Part shown: positions 31,932 through 42,687 of the stretch, one piece after another
How the letters are laid out: the number at the start of each line of letters is the position of its first letter
Position numbering within the stretch: position 1 is the stretch's first letter
The notes under the pieces: generated by a model
Database searches by the model: none
Told to the model about the DNA's origin: nothing
What the model saw: the letters and a program-made list of their open reading frames with translations, nothing else
Assembly (NCBI GenBank): GCA_024509875.1
Contig: JAMPIV010004938.1
Span: 1-64,000, forward strand
Origin: Oreohelix idahoensis
Taxonomy: Eukaryota; Mollusca; Gastropoda; Stylommatophora; Oreohelicidae
Reading direction: 5' to 3'
DNA: 64,000 nt
Translations under genes and position numbers: made by a program

Positions 31932-32817
31932 AGCGTTTGACAGGGTCCCCTGTAGCAAACTTTGGGACTGTTTGGCAAGGAAGAACATTCCAGCACCTCT
32001 GATACATGCTATACAGAGTTTCTACAAGTCTTGCAGAAATTATGCGAGGACAGCAAACTATAAGTCAGAAGAGTTCAGGACCACCACTGGTGTAAGACAA
32101 GGCGATATCCTGTCACCTTATCTTTTCATACTCCTCATGGACGATGTCATCAAGGCATGTAAGGAGAGAACAAGAAAGTATTCAGTGGGGTACTGGAAGA
32201 TGAGACAGGTCTGTATTTCAGAGCTAGCATTTGCTGATGATGTTGTCCTGATTGCTAAATCAGAGACACATCTCCAATCCAACCTGCAAGTCTGGAAGGA
32301 AGAGCTGGAGAAGAGAGGGATGGTCATAAGCAGCTCTAAAACAAAATCCATGGTGATATCACGAGAAGAAAGAAAACATCAGATTAAGTTGGGAGAACAG
32401 GTCCTGGAGCAGGTCGACCACTTTAAATATCTCGGAGCTATTATAGACCGAAAGGAGGGCATCAAAGAAGAGTTGGCCAGTCGAAAAGCAGCGGCTGGGA
32501 GACTTTATCAGGCCATAAATCGAGGATTCCTCAGCAAGAAAGAGGTTGGTAAGAAAACGAAGATGGCTGTATACCGCTCCACCTATATCCCAGTCTTGAC
32601 ATATGGATGCGAGTCATGGGCAATGACTACAACCCACAAAAGCCAGATCCAAACCTCAGAAATGAGGTATCTGAGGAAGGTGGTTGAAGTAACAAGAAGA
32701 GACATGGTCCGCAACCAGACGATACGTCAAGGTCTAAAATCCCACCCGCTGCAGACCCAAATAGAACAGTCCCAACTAAGATGGTTTGGCCATGTCTGCA
32801 GAATGGGAGAAGATCGG
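31932..32817 (+). pseudogene. LINE-A copy 2: reverse transcriptase fragment
   Basis: Open plus-strand frame from the palm motif AFDRVPCSKLWDCLARK to MGEDR, nearly identical to copy 1: GVRQGDILSPYLFILLMDD, FADD box in ELAFADDVVLIA, YLGAIIDRKEG, SWAMTTTHKSQ. The Cys in VPCSK replaces the Trp of copy 1. The frame then runs into E3 LTR sequence, giving a meaningless tail. The N-terminal motifs were never copied (5' truncation). Confidence 0.88.
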
Positions 32818-35066
32818 TGTTGCGCACATATTCTTTGGTGGCGCACGGATTACGCATACAAATGTAAAATGTATTTTATTTGTCTGATAAAAATATATTT
32901 ATCTTTGAATTCGCGATTCTCAGTCTAAAGGGACAGAACTCAGATTAGGCGATGGGTATTCATTCTGTGAGTTATCGCTCCTGGTATCGTTCCTGAAAAT
33001 CGAACTCAGTGGAGGAATCTAGATTTACTTTGATCTGTTCTATGTTTGGTTAGGAATAGATGGTTATTGCTTCAGAATGTCTATGGCCCGAATCTATGTG
33101 TAGTTCTTGTCTATGTAGGACGAGTATGTCCTATAGCTTGATATCTTTGTATGTTTATGTCGGACTATTTTCTTTGTACTGTATTAGGGTCAGGTGCTTT
33201 TCGGCGCATGAAGATACGTTAGAGAGTTCTTCGGTGTTGTAGAAGCCTATGGCGGGAAGTCATGTCTTAAGACCTGCCCAAAGTTTGTGATCTCTTCAAT
33301 TTATCATGGGGACGAAGATAGTTTCTTCCAGGATTGTTTAGTCTATGAGTTCCCCAGTGGTGATTCAATAACGCCGGGAGAGCGTTTGTGCTTGCTAGTG
33401 TATTCTTATGTCAAGGTAAACGTACTTTTGCTGACTTCGTTTATTCCTAGGCTTAAGATGGGCAGACGTTTACATGAATCTACCTATGTCAGTATGTCAG
33501 AACGACATATTATCTAGCAGCACGGATTATGTTTCTATACAGCAATTATGAGGACAGATTATGCTGATGCTTGTGGAAACTTTGATATTCATGAATTGAA
33601 TCTTTATTGAAGCTTTGTCGTGCATCGTTATGGTGAGCGATGTTTACAGGACCAGGAGCCATCTTGGAATCCTATCTATTGTCAGTCATCTATCCGAGAA
33701 CAGGGATGCCCCTTATTATCCGAGGATGATCAAGAGATCACCCTTATAAAAGGAAAATCTATTATTGGTGATTTAACATGCGCTCATCGAGACCTGGCGA
33801 GGACATTTGAAGGAGTGTCGTCGACCAGGGACTGGCGGCTCCTGAGCCGACCCAGCTGCAATGGGTACCTCCGAAATCGGCGAGTATTTGCCTGAATGGC
33901 GAGGGACACCTGTCTCTGTACAAGAAATAAAGGGATACTCACGTAAAATCAATGTCAGGTTAGACATAAAATAATAACCTGAGATTTCGCCTCGAGTATT
34001 AGTGGGCGTACGCAAAAAAAAAAAAAACATGCGCTCAGAAGATATTTGCTGAATGCTATTTAAAGAAATCTCCGCTAGAGTGCAAGCTACACTTATGCTA
34101 AAGGAGGTTCTGTCTAGGAGTCACCGTAAACATTATTGATTAACTGACATGACTAGTCAGTAAGGCCTGATGAAGATTTGGTAAACATTATATATTAACT
34201 GACATGATCAGTCAGTAAGGCCTGATGTATATTTATATAAGATATGGAACTCTGAACACTTGTATACTGATGTTCCATTGTGATTTTCCTCAACATGAAT
34301 GCCAATTTATTATTGTACACCGTGGGTCAACAATATGCTATTGATGTCGACCTGTGCTTTTGTAACTGTACCCGTTCTGTCAAGTGTGTGCGTCAAATTA
34401 AACTGTACGAAATGCCAGCTATAGTTCCAGCCATCATTGACTTTCATAAGAGTGTGTGAGTGTAACATTATTAAGTGGTCAACTACACCGAACAGTACAC
34501 CCATTCGCGTACCTGATACTCTCACTCTATGTCAACATGACCGGTTGTTTCAATTATGCATTGGTAACCCAAACACGTCCTTTTCCAGTCGTGAAGAAGA
34601 CCTCTACAATGATGACCAGTACTACACCCCAAGAATAACAAGACGTTCTCAGTGGGCGTTTTCAGTGGTGGCCAGATCCCTGGGGTTATTGATACCAGTT
34701 CGTTTTCCTGACGCCATATACGAAAAGTAAACACTGATGTGCAACTATACAGTCGATGTCAGCATGACCTGTCCTATCGAGCGAAGGCAGTAATTAGGCC
34801 AGCGTTTTGTAGTCATTCTTTCACAGGTCAGCGCTTTGTGACATGTTGTGGTACAGACATTATTTATGTCAAGTAGACATTGCTACACAAGTGAAAAATT
34901 CACCATATTAACAGGAAATGCAGTAATATTGAGAAGTTAATATATTTCATCGGTGGATCTTCTATATACTCATTGTTGAACTTTGTAATAAATTAGTTCA
35001 AGAATTTAAAAATTTATTAAAAGTGGCAAGTTTTTTTGATTAAAAAACTGAGCCTTCTTTGCAACA
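32818..35066 (+). repeat. E3 5' LTR (end uncertain), with a SINE-like insert
   Basis: The first ~1.7 kb aligns with the 3' LTR from 41079. It differs in carrying a ~240-base insert at 33787-34026 and ~160 bases around 34378-34540 that the 3' LTR lacks. Beyond about 34610 there is no 3' LTR counterpart because that copy is truncated. The assigned end at 35066 is the last CAACA before the leader; 35273 is an alternative. Confidence 0.65.
33787..34026 (+). mobile_element. Poly-A-tailed SINE-like insert in the E3 5' LTR
   Basis: A ~240-base block ending in A13 and flanked by AACATGCGCTCA (33775-33786 and 34025-34036). The corresponding site in the 3' LTR (near 42030) is uninterrupted with a single copy of that word, so the empty site is visible in the same element. 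The block contains cccagctgcaatgggtacct and no open frame. No clear A/B box is seen, so the SINE class is unassigned. Confidence 0.85.
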
Positions 35067-35799
35067 CACTTCTTCTTCAACACATTGCACTGATGATATA
35101 TATATTGTATGCTATTTGTATTTATGTTACATGTTACTTGTTTGTGTATTAAATTAGTTTATATTTCTGCGGGCCTGGATGGGTGGTGACTAGTATAAGG
35201 TATACCGAGTAACATTGTTCTTATATTAGCGTTCTATAGGGAGCAATTTTCTTGATTGAAAATTTGCTTGCAACATCTGTTGCTATTTTTGTTATTTGTG
35301 ATGAGGTGTTCGTTTCTTCGTTGTTTTTGTTAATAATTTTGTGTTCCTTAGTTTTGTTTGATCTGTTTGTATTTGTAGATCTCCCCTTTTCTATAATTTA
35401 GTTTTATACACCATTTATGTTTATACACTGTGGCGTTATTTGTCTTGTTGATTCCATTGCAGTTGTCGTCACAGATTCTGTGATTATTTTCATTGATTTC
35501 TCTATTTGACTTAGTTGATTTCTGCAATTGTTTTCATATTGTATTTTATGCTTGTCCTTTGTTAATGTCTTTGGTTGACATATGATATGAGATAGTTGAG
35601 TACACGTATGTTATATTATAAACCAGTACTTTATTATTATTATTGTTGTACAAGGAAATATACAAGACCTTTGTAAGGCTTGTTTCCCACAGAGATTGTG
35701 ATAGTGAGCTAATTATCAAGTTCATTGAGAACTTGTTCCTATTTACTGGGAAATAGATTACATTTTTGTGTCAACTGATTGCTATCATTATTAGACATC

Positions 35800-36842
35800 A
35801 TGTCTACATTGGAATACTTCATTGAAATAGGGAAATCCCTAGGCAAGACTGGTGATAAGTTAAAGAAGTATGCTACCACTCAGTAAAAAAAAATCAAAAA
35901 AAAATTGGAAATTGAGAAACTGAAAGCTGAGACTGACCAAAAGAACTTGCAGATGCAGGTGGAGGAAAGAAGATTCCAGATGGAAGAAAAAAGATTAGAA
36001 AGAGAAGCTGAAAAAAAGAGATTAGACAGAGAAGCTGAAGCTGAACAAAAGAGATTAGACAGAGAAGCTGAAGCTGAACAAAAGAGATTAGACAGAGAAG
36101 CCGAGGAGAATAAGGCAAAAAGAGAACATGAGGAAAAACTATTTGCATTTGAATTAGAAAAATTGAGATTGACAAATATGAGTAATGTTAGTCAGTCAAA
36201 TGGTAACAGTGGTAAACCCTTTACTTACAAGGTCAAGGTACCAGCGTTCAATCCTTCCAGTGACGATATTACATTCTGGCTGGATCGTTTTGAACGCTCC
36301 TGTCGAGCTCATAATGTGGATAAATCACAGTATGCTAATCAATTGTCAGAAAATTTGAAAGGTGATTCTCTGACTAGTTTAAGTTTGGTTGAAGAGTTTG
36401 ACAAGGATAATTATGATGTTATTAGAGCAGCTTTATTGAAAAAATACCAGTTAACTGAGGAAGGTTACCGTATTTTGTTTAAGAAAATGGTACCTGAATC
36501 AGGGGTAGAATTCTCAGAATTCATTGCAAGGACACGTCTTACATTTAATCGTTGGATTGAGTTGTCCAAAACAGAAAAGACATATGAAGCCCTTATGGAC
36601 TTGTTGCTCAGGGACAAGATTATGTCAAGTGTTAATAAACCCTTCTTGGAATTCCTACATGAGCGTAAACCCAAGACGCTAAAAGAAATGCAAGAATATT
36701 GTGACCAATACGTCACTGCACACCCTGACATAACTCTTAGCAACACTAAGATTAAAGAAGGTATGCCAGTTGCATCAGCAACACCATACAACCCTAATTA
36801 TTCACACAAATTTCAGGGACAACAAAACAAGTTTGGAAAAAA
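35800..36842 (+). CDS. gag: E3 Gag
   Basis: Start at the ATG of 35800 (MSTLEYFIEIGKSLGKTGD), matching the E2 Gag start. There is one in-frame TAA at 35884-35886 in an A-rich tract, after which the same frame continues: a coiled coil of REAEAEQKRLD repeats (35980-36140), then the capsid-like region (FTYKVKVPAFNPSSDDITF, RLTFNRWIELSKTEKTYEA-type, HPDITLSNTKIKEGMPVAS). At 36837-36842 is the run ggAAAAAAgg; reading one base back gives the Asn/Gly/Tyr-rich linker and then pol. Staying in frame gives an Ile-rich tail to 37335 that looks like out-of-frame translation. Confidence 0.85.
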
Positions 36843-39800
36843 GGTAACCATAATAGTTATCAAAACCAAGGAAACCAATCATTTCAGAGTTATTCTGCGA
36901 AGAACTGGAGACAAGCTGACAGCACTCGATACAGAGGGGGTCATAATTATAGAAATTTCCGCAGAGGAAGTCATTATAGGAACTATCCAAGTCATCCATC
37001 ATGGAGACAACAAGACCATAATTATAGAGATACTCATTATAATGAATATGATAATGGTAACCATGAGAATTATGACTCAAACCCAAATAGGGGTTACTAT
37101 AGAGGGAATAATAATGAGTACAGAGGCAATAATAATCGAGGTAGATCCCAATACAAAAAACATAAATCTCATTATCAGGCAAACTCTGCACAGCAAGAGT
37201 CACATGAAGCCTATAAACAGAGTAAAGATAATAATGATGCTAATAATATGGCATGTTCCGCTTTTGATTTTGGGAGAGCATCTCAGTGCCCCCAATGCAA
37301 AACATTATTTGAACCAACTACGGTGTCCACTTTAAGTTGTGGCCATCCTCTTCCCGCTCTTCCGGCGTCAATCGCGCATGATGGAAGAGGTTCTCTTGTC
37401 TTGAATAGAGGTTTAGTTGATGGTACTCCAGTCGCAGTTCTTTTCGATTCGGGGTGCACCACCATTGGAGTGAGGCAGTCACTCGTAGATCCTTCTCGTG
37501 CCACTGGAAAAGTAGTCAAATGTGTTACATTTGGCGGCACCTTAGAGAAATACTCTACTGCTATCATTAGGATTGCTACTCCTTTCTTTACAGGAGATGT
37601 ACACGCATGTCTTCTGCCGAATCCGATCGCTGATCTTATCATCGGTCGTATTCACGGAGTCAAAGAATGTACTCCACAACAAATTTCCGTTTGGGAAAAA
37701 AAGAATATGCAAACCGCTAATGCTGTAGTCACTAGAGCTCAAGCTCTTAATGTGCCTCAATCTTCACCTACTGAAGATAATGAAGTGCATAACCAAGATG
37801 ATCCCTTGGTAATTTCTCGTGACTCGTTTATAAAACAGCAAGAAGAGGATCCGACTCTAAAGAAATTCTTCACGCTTGCAACAAAAGGTGATCCGAATAA
37901 AGATACAAAGCGTAAATCTTGGATTACAATGAAGAATGGCGTACTTGTACGTATGGTGCAAGACTCCGCTAAGTCAAGTCATTCTCAGATTCTTGTACCC
38001 AAGAATTTGAGAGTTAAAATTTTGCAACACGCACACGACTCTCAGTGTGCTGGACATATGGGTTTTTCCCGTACAAAGTCAAGAGTTCTTGCGGCTTTCT
38101 TTTGGCCTTTTGTTAACAAAGACATACGGATTTATTGTCAATCTTGTATAGTATGTCAAGAAGTCAAATCCAAAGGTCCACGCCATGCTGCACCTATTCA
38201 GGCTGCAGACATCCCTATTCGACCATTTCAGAAAATGGCGATAGACATAATTGGTCCATTTAAGATCAAATCTGCTAGAGGACATCAGTTTATCTTAACG
38301 TGTGTGGACATGTGCACACGTTGGCCAGAGGCTATCCCTCTGAAGAGCATTACTACTGCTGACATTGCAGATGCTCTTTGGCTTATATTTTCTCGTCTGG
38401 GATTCCCCGGAGAAATATTATCAGACCATGGCACCCAACTAATATCGGATACCATGTCTCAGGTGATGTCGACTCTGCAGATAGAGAGATCTTTGAGTAG
38501 TATCTATCATCCTATGTCCAATGGGATGGTCGAGCGGCTAAATAGAACACTCAAAAACTTATTAGGGAAGATAACTGAGGATCATCCTCAAGATTGGGAT
38601 AGGGTTTTACCCGCGGCCCTCTTCGCTTACAGAGAGGTCCCCAATGAACATACAGGATTTTCGCCCTTTGAACTTGTCTTTGGCGCGCGACCGCGCGGCC
38701 CTATGTCTTTGCTTCATGATCTCATAACCGCTGATAATATTACCGATGACACGAAATCTTCTTATGAATATGTCATCGCGCTGAGGCAAAAGATTATCGA
38801 AGCATGCAAATTGGCAACTTCTTCTTCTGAATTTGCTAAGCAGAAAGCAAGACAATTTGCCAATAAGAAAAGAACCTTACGACAACTTTGTCCTGGTGAC
38901 AAAGCATTTGTTTTACTACCTTGTAGGGAAAACAGACTTCTTATTTCTTGGAAAGGTCCGTACGATATAATCTCGAAAATTTCCGATGTTGACTACATTG
39001 TCGATATTGATGGAAAGCATAAAACCTTCCACATCAATATGCTTACGGAATTCCATGAACGTCCGGATTATTTACAGCCTATTTTCCAGGCAACGGACGA
39101 TTCACCAGTCCAACATGGTCATTACTCATCACTGTCTGTAATACAGGATGAGGAAACAAGTTTTTCGGATGTTAATCTTCCGCTTCCGATGATTCCACTT
39201 CATTCTAGTGAATCCTGGAAAAATGTTACTGTTTCTCCGGATTTGTCTCTAGGAGAACAGCGACAAGTTTCGGCTATGTTACAAACATTTCAGGATGTCC
39301 TTACTGACATTCCTGGACAAACTCATGTCATTGAACATGACATTATTCTAACTGACCATAATCCTATTAGAGTCAGACCTTATCCTATTCCTATACATTT
39401 TCAAGCACAGGTTGAGAAGGAGTTGGATGAGATGATAGATTTAAAAATAATTGAACCATCCACTTCTGCGTATTCTTCGCCGATGGTTATTGTTCGGAAA
39501 AAAGACAATAACATACGTCTTTGCGTTGACTATCGCAAATTGAATCAAGTCACGAAGTTTGATGCTGAACCTATGCCTTTACTAGAAGAGCTACTTACTA
39601 GGCTTTCTAAATCTCATTTTTTCACTAAACTAGATTTGTCCAAAGGATATTGGCAAGTTCCTCTATCTGAACGCGCCAAACCTTTTACTGCTTTTTCTAC
39701 ACCTAGAGGCCTTTTTCAATGGAATTTCATGCCTTTCGGCCTTATGAACGCACCAGCTACATTCGTACGCATGATGCGTCGAATTCTATCTTATCGGTCA

Positions 39801-40628
39801 GATGTCATTGCGTACCTAGACGACATCTGTCTTTTCAGCGATACTTGGGAAGATCACTATTCGGGGTTAGTTGAATTACTATCTACTCTACGCGAGTATA
39901 ACCTGACAGCGAAACCCTCTAAAGCCTGTATTGGTTTTAGCGAAATTGCTTTCTTAGGTCACCGTGTCGGTCATGGTTTCCTAAAGACAGAGGACCATAA
40001 TACAAGTAAAATACTTAACATTTCTATTCCTAAGACTAAAAAGCAAGTGCGAAGTCTCTTAGGTCTCATACAATTTTATGGAAGATTCATTCCGAATCTT
40101 TCTTCGATCATGGCACCTCTTTCTTCCTTGCTAAAGAAAGGGTCTCCTAATATAGTCCATTGGACTCAAGAATGTCAATCCTCTTTGGATAAGATCAAAA
40201 CTATGTTTTCTACTGCACCTATTTTAGTGTTACCTACTACAGATAAGACATTTGTTCTTCGTAGTGACGCTTCATCCACAGGGATTGGAGCGGCACTAAT
40301 GCAAGAGTACTCTGGAACTCTGCATCCTGTGATGTATATTTCTCGAAAACTAAATGCCGCAGAGAAGAATTACTCGGTCCTAGACCGTGAATTATTGGCT
40401 ATGGTTTGGTCAATTCTTAAACTTCAAAGATTTCTTCTTGGCGCGCATTTCATTGTAGAAACAGACCAGAAAGCTCTTACAGCTATTCAAAGTAAAAATC
40501 TGAAGAGCGCGAGATCAACGCGATACGCGATTGCTCTTCAGCCTTTTCATTTTTCGGTACGAGCTATCCGTGGATCAGATAATGTGATGGCAGACATTCT
40601 GTCTAGATGCCCACATGATTCCACTTAA
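36843..40628 (+). CDS. pol: E3 Pol: linker, protease, integrase, RT, RNase H in one frame
   Basis: The frame is open from the -1 side of the A6 run to 40628 without a stop; the part from the Met at 37248 is 1126 residues. The Asn/Arg/Tyr-rich linker runs to ~37250. The protease DSG is at 37446. The integrase zinc finger is HAHDSQCAGHMG...CQSCIVCQ, with catalytic D at 38244 (AIDIIGPF), D at 38424 (SDHGTQL), E at 38532 (GMVERLN), and GPY/F module SWKGPYDIISKI then TFHINMLTEFHE. RT has LCVDYRKLNQVTKFDAEPMP, LDLSKGYWQVPL, MPFGLMNAP and YLDD (39819-39824). RNase H has LRSDASSTGIG, LDRELLAMVWS, VETDQKAL and MADILSRCPHD. All catalytic residues I can check are present. This is the best-preserved pol in the window. 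Confidence 0.95.
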   Translation, partial: GNHNSYQNQGNQSFQSYSAKNWRQADSTRYRGGHNYRNFRRGSHYRNYPSHPSWRQQDHNYRDTHYNEYDNGNHENYDSNPNRGYYRGNNNEYRGNNNRGRSQYKKHKSHYQANSAQQESHEAYKQSKDNNDANNMACSAFDFGRASQCPQCKTLFEPTTVSTLSCGHPLPALPASIAHDGRGSLVLNRGLVDGTPVAVLFDSGCTTIGVRQSLVDPSRATGKVVKCVTFGGTLEKYSTAIIRIATPFFTGDVHACLLPNPIADLIIGRIHGVKECTPQQISVWEKKNMQTANAVVTRAQALNVPQSSPTEDNEVHNQDDPLVISRDSFIKQQEEDPTLKKFFTLATKGDPNKDTKRKSWITMKNGVLVRMVQDSAKSSHSQILVPKNLRVKILQHAHDSQCAGHMGFSRTKSRVLAAFFWPFVNKDIRIYCQSCIVCQEVKSKGPRHAAPIQAADIPIRPFQKMAIDIIGPFKIKSARGHQFILTCVDMCTRWPEAIPLKSITTADIADALWLIFSRLGFPGEILSDHGTQLISDTMSQVMSTLQIERSLSSIYHPMSNGMVERLNRTLKNLLGKITEDHPQDWDRVLPAALFAYREVPNEHTGFSPFELVFGARPRGPMSLLHDLITADNITDDTKSSYEYVIALRQKIIEACKLATSSSEFAKQKARQFANKKRTLRQLCPGDKAFVLLPCRENRLLISWKGPYDIISKISDVDYIVDIDGKHKTFHINMLTEFHERPDYLQPIFQATDDSPVQHGHYSSLSVIQDEETSFSDVNLPLPMIPLHSSESWKNVTVSPDLSLGEQRQVSAMLQTFQDVLTDIPGQTHVIEHDIILTDHNPIRVRPYPIPIHFQAQVEKELDEMIDLKIIEPSTSAYSSPMVIVRKKDNNIRLCVDYRKLNQVTKFDAEPMPLLEELLTRLSKSHFFTKLDLSKGYWQVPLSERAKPFTAFSTPRGLFQWNFMPFGLMNAPATFVRMMRRILSYRSDVIAYLDDICLFSDTWEDHYSGLVELLSTLREYNLTAKPSKACIGFSEIAFLGHRVGHGFLKTEDHNTSKILNISIPKTKKQVRSLLGLIQFYGRFIPNLSSIMAPLSSLLKKGSPNIVHWTQECQSSLDKIKTMFSTAPILVLPTTDKTFVLRSDASSTGIGAALMQEYSGTLHPVMYISRKLNAAEKNYSVLDRELLAMVWSILKLQRFLLGAHFIVETDQKALTAIQSKNLKSARSTRYAIALQPFHFSVRAIRGSDNVMADILSRCPHDST

Positions 40629-41078
40629 CTGTTGAGTCTTGGACTTCTTAACACTTCCAACTCGACAACAGATTTTTTCTTTTCTATATCAGGATAGATA
40701 CACATTGTAATTCGTAATGATACTACGTTCATTGATATGTATATTCACCGGTACTCGTTGATGATTTTTCTTTTTGTCAATCATGTACTTAGAATGCTTA
40801 AACTGAAATTGTTATATGCATTGTGTCATTGCAAGTATAGTAGTATGCGTTGGTGACACCTCCCTGGAAACATTTATGCTTAAGAGAAATGCTTTCTCTG
40901 AGAGATTGAGATGTATTCTCATCAGTCGATCTATATTTCGACTTTGCATTAATCTGGCTTAAATAATTCCAGATATTTCTCATCTGCGCAGTATTTATGC
41001 GTTGGGAGCCTATTGTATGTTGCTCTCAGATGAAAAAAAAAATGATTTTCATTTTTTTTCCCGGGGGGTGTGGTAATC
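40629..41078 (+). other. E3 3' untranslated stretch and polypurine tract
   Basis: No gene follows RNase H, so there is no integrase or env downstream. The stretch ends ccggggggtgtggtaatc (41061-41078), a polypurine tract whose core matches that of E2, directly before the TGTTG of the 3' LTR. Confidence 0.7.
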
Positions 41079-42456
41079 TGTTGCGCACATATTTTTTGGT
41101 GGCACGGATTACGCATACATATGTAAAATGTATTTATTTGTCTGATAAAAATATATTTATCTTTGAATGCACGTTTTTCGGTCTAAAGGGACAGAACTCA
41201 GATTAGGCGATGGGTATTCATTCTGTGAGTTATCGCTCCTGGTATCGTTTATAAAAATCGAACTCAGCGGAGGAATCTAGATTTACTTTGATCTATTCTA
41301 TGTTTGGTTAGGAATAGATTGTTATTGCTTCAGAATGTCTATGGCCCGAATCTATGTGTAGTTCTTGTCTATGTAGGACGAGTATGTCCTATAGCTTGAT
41401 ATCTTTGTATGTTTATGTCGGACTATTTTTCTTGTACTGTACTTTAGGGGTCAGGTGCTTTTCGGCGGATGAAGATACGTTAGGGAGTTCTTCGGTGATG
41501 AAGCCTATGGTGGGAAGTCATGTCTTAAGACCTGCCCAAAGTTTGTGATCTCTTCAATTTATCATGGGGACGAAGATAGTTTCTTCCAGGATTGTTTAGT
41601 CTATGAGTTCCCCAGTGGTGATTCAATAACGCCGGGAGAGCGTTTGTGCTTGCTAGTGTATTCTTATGTCAAGGTAAACGTACTTTTGCTGACTTCGTTC
41701 ATTCCTAGGCTTAAGATGGGCAGACGTTTACATGAATCTACCTATGTCAGTATGTCAGAACGACATATTATCTAGCAGCACTGATTATGTTTCTATACAG
41801 CAATTATGAGGACAGATTATGCTGATGCTTGTGGAAACTTTGATATTCATGAATTGAATCTTTATTGAAGCTTTGTCGTGCATCGTTATGGTGAGCGATG
41901 TTTACAGGACCAGGAGCCATCTTGGAATCCTATTATTGTTGATCATCTATCCAGAGAACTGGGATGCCCTTATAATCAGATGATGATCAAGAGATCACAC
42001 TTATAAAAGGAAAATCTATTATGGGTGATTTAACATGCGCTCAGAAGATATTTGCTGAATGCTATTTAAAGAAATCTCCGCTAGAGTGCAAGCTACACTT
42101 ATGCTAAAGGAGGTTCTGTCTAGGAGTCACCGTAAACATTATTGATTAACTGACATGACTAGTCAGTAAGGCCTGATGAAGATTTGTTAAACATTATATA
42201 TTAACTGACATGATCAGTCAGTAAGGCCTGATGAATATTTAGATGAATGCCAAGATATGGAACTCTGAACGTTTGTATACTGACGTTCCATTGTGTTTGT
42301 CCTCAACATGAATGCCAATTTATTATTGTACACCGTGGGTCAACAATATGCTATTGATGTCGACCTGTGTTCCTGTAACTGTACTCAATCTATTTCGGTT
42401 GTTTCATTATGCATTGGTACCCAAAACAGTCAGTCGTTGAAGAAATCAATGATGGC
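41079..42456 (+). repeat. E3 3' LTR (truncated)
   Basis: It starts TGTTGCGCACATA like the 5' LTR and aligns with it to about the atgatg near 34615, then stops and rejoins LINE-A. It lacks the SINE-like insert, and the ~160 bases around 34378-34540 of the 5' copy. The expected CAACA end is missing. Confidence 0.85.
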
Positions 42457-42677
42457 TACCACGACAAGCATGGGAAACAAAGAGCCAGGGATCCAGACCT
42501 CCAGGACGACCCAGAGTCCGCTGGGAGGACAACATTAGACAATCTTTGAAGGACCGAGGACTAGAATTGAACCAGGCCAGGAAGAAGACAGCTGATAGAA
42601 TAATCTGGCGCTCTCTCTTCCAAACCTCTACACCTCACGGTAGAAGAGGAACGACTAAGTAAGTAAGTAGTAAGCAT
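42457..42677 (+). mobile_element. LINE-A copy 2: 3' end
   Basis: Resumes LINE-A at ctaccacgacaagcatggg and carries the C-terminal coding end (to the FQTSTPHGRRG-type stretch) and the tail aagtaagtaagtagtaag. It matches 30830-31038 closely. Confidence 0.92.
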
Positions 42678-42687
42678 ATCTCTTGAG

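Larger units (their letters stand above)
32818..42456 (+). mobile_element. E3: Ty3/gypsy element with intact pol, inserted in LINE-A copy 2
   Basis: 5' LTR starting TGTTGCGCACATA at 32818, leader, gag, intact pol, polypurine tract and a shortened 3' LTR from 41079. Integrase precedes RT. It inserted after agatcgg of LINE-A; the 3' LTR is cut short and rejoins LINE-A at ctaccacg, so the right-hand target duplication is lost. The proteins are closely related to those of E2 and more distantly to E4. The end of the 5' LTR is not certain: CAACA at 35062-35066 is the best inverted partner of TGTTG, but no convincing primer-binding site follows it. Confidence 0.9.
31932..42677 (+). mobile_element. 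LINE-A copy 2, inserted in LINE-B and split by E3
   Basis: A 5'-truncated LINE-A with target duplication ATCTCTTGAG (31922-31931 and 42678-42687). Its RT part is at 31932-32817; its last ~220 bases with the AAGT tail are at 42457-42677. Between them lies Ty3/gypsy element E3. Read across E3, LINE-A sequence resumes at ctaccacg exactly where copies 0 and 1 place it. Confidence 0.92.

Noticed and set aside
36843..37335. Ile/Met-rich C-terminal extension of E3 Gag as a membrane or env-like domain
   Set aside because: It is the out-of-frame reading of the Asn/Gly/Tyr-rich linker; E2 has the linker in frame.
40629..41078. An env gene downstream of E3 pol
   Set aside because: Only ~450 non-coding bases lie between RNase H and the polypurine tract.
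33287..41775. A 76-residue frame (33287-33517, 41545-41775) conserved in two places
   Set aside because: It lies in both E3 LTRs; identity reflects LTR duplication. No start context or recognisable motif.
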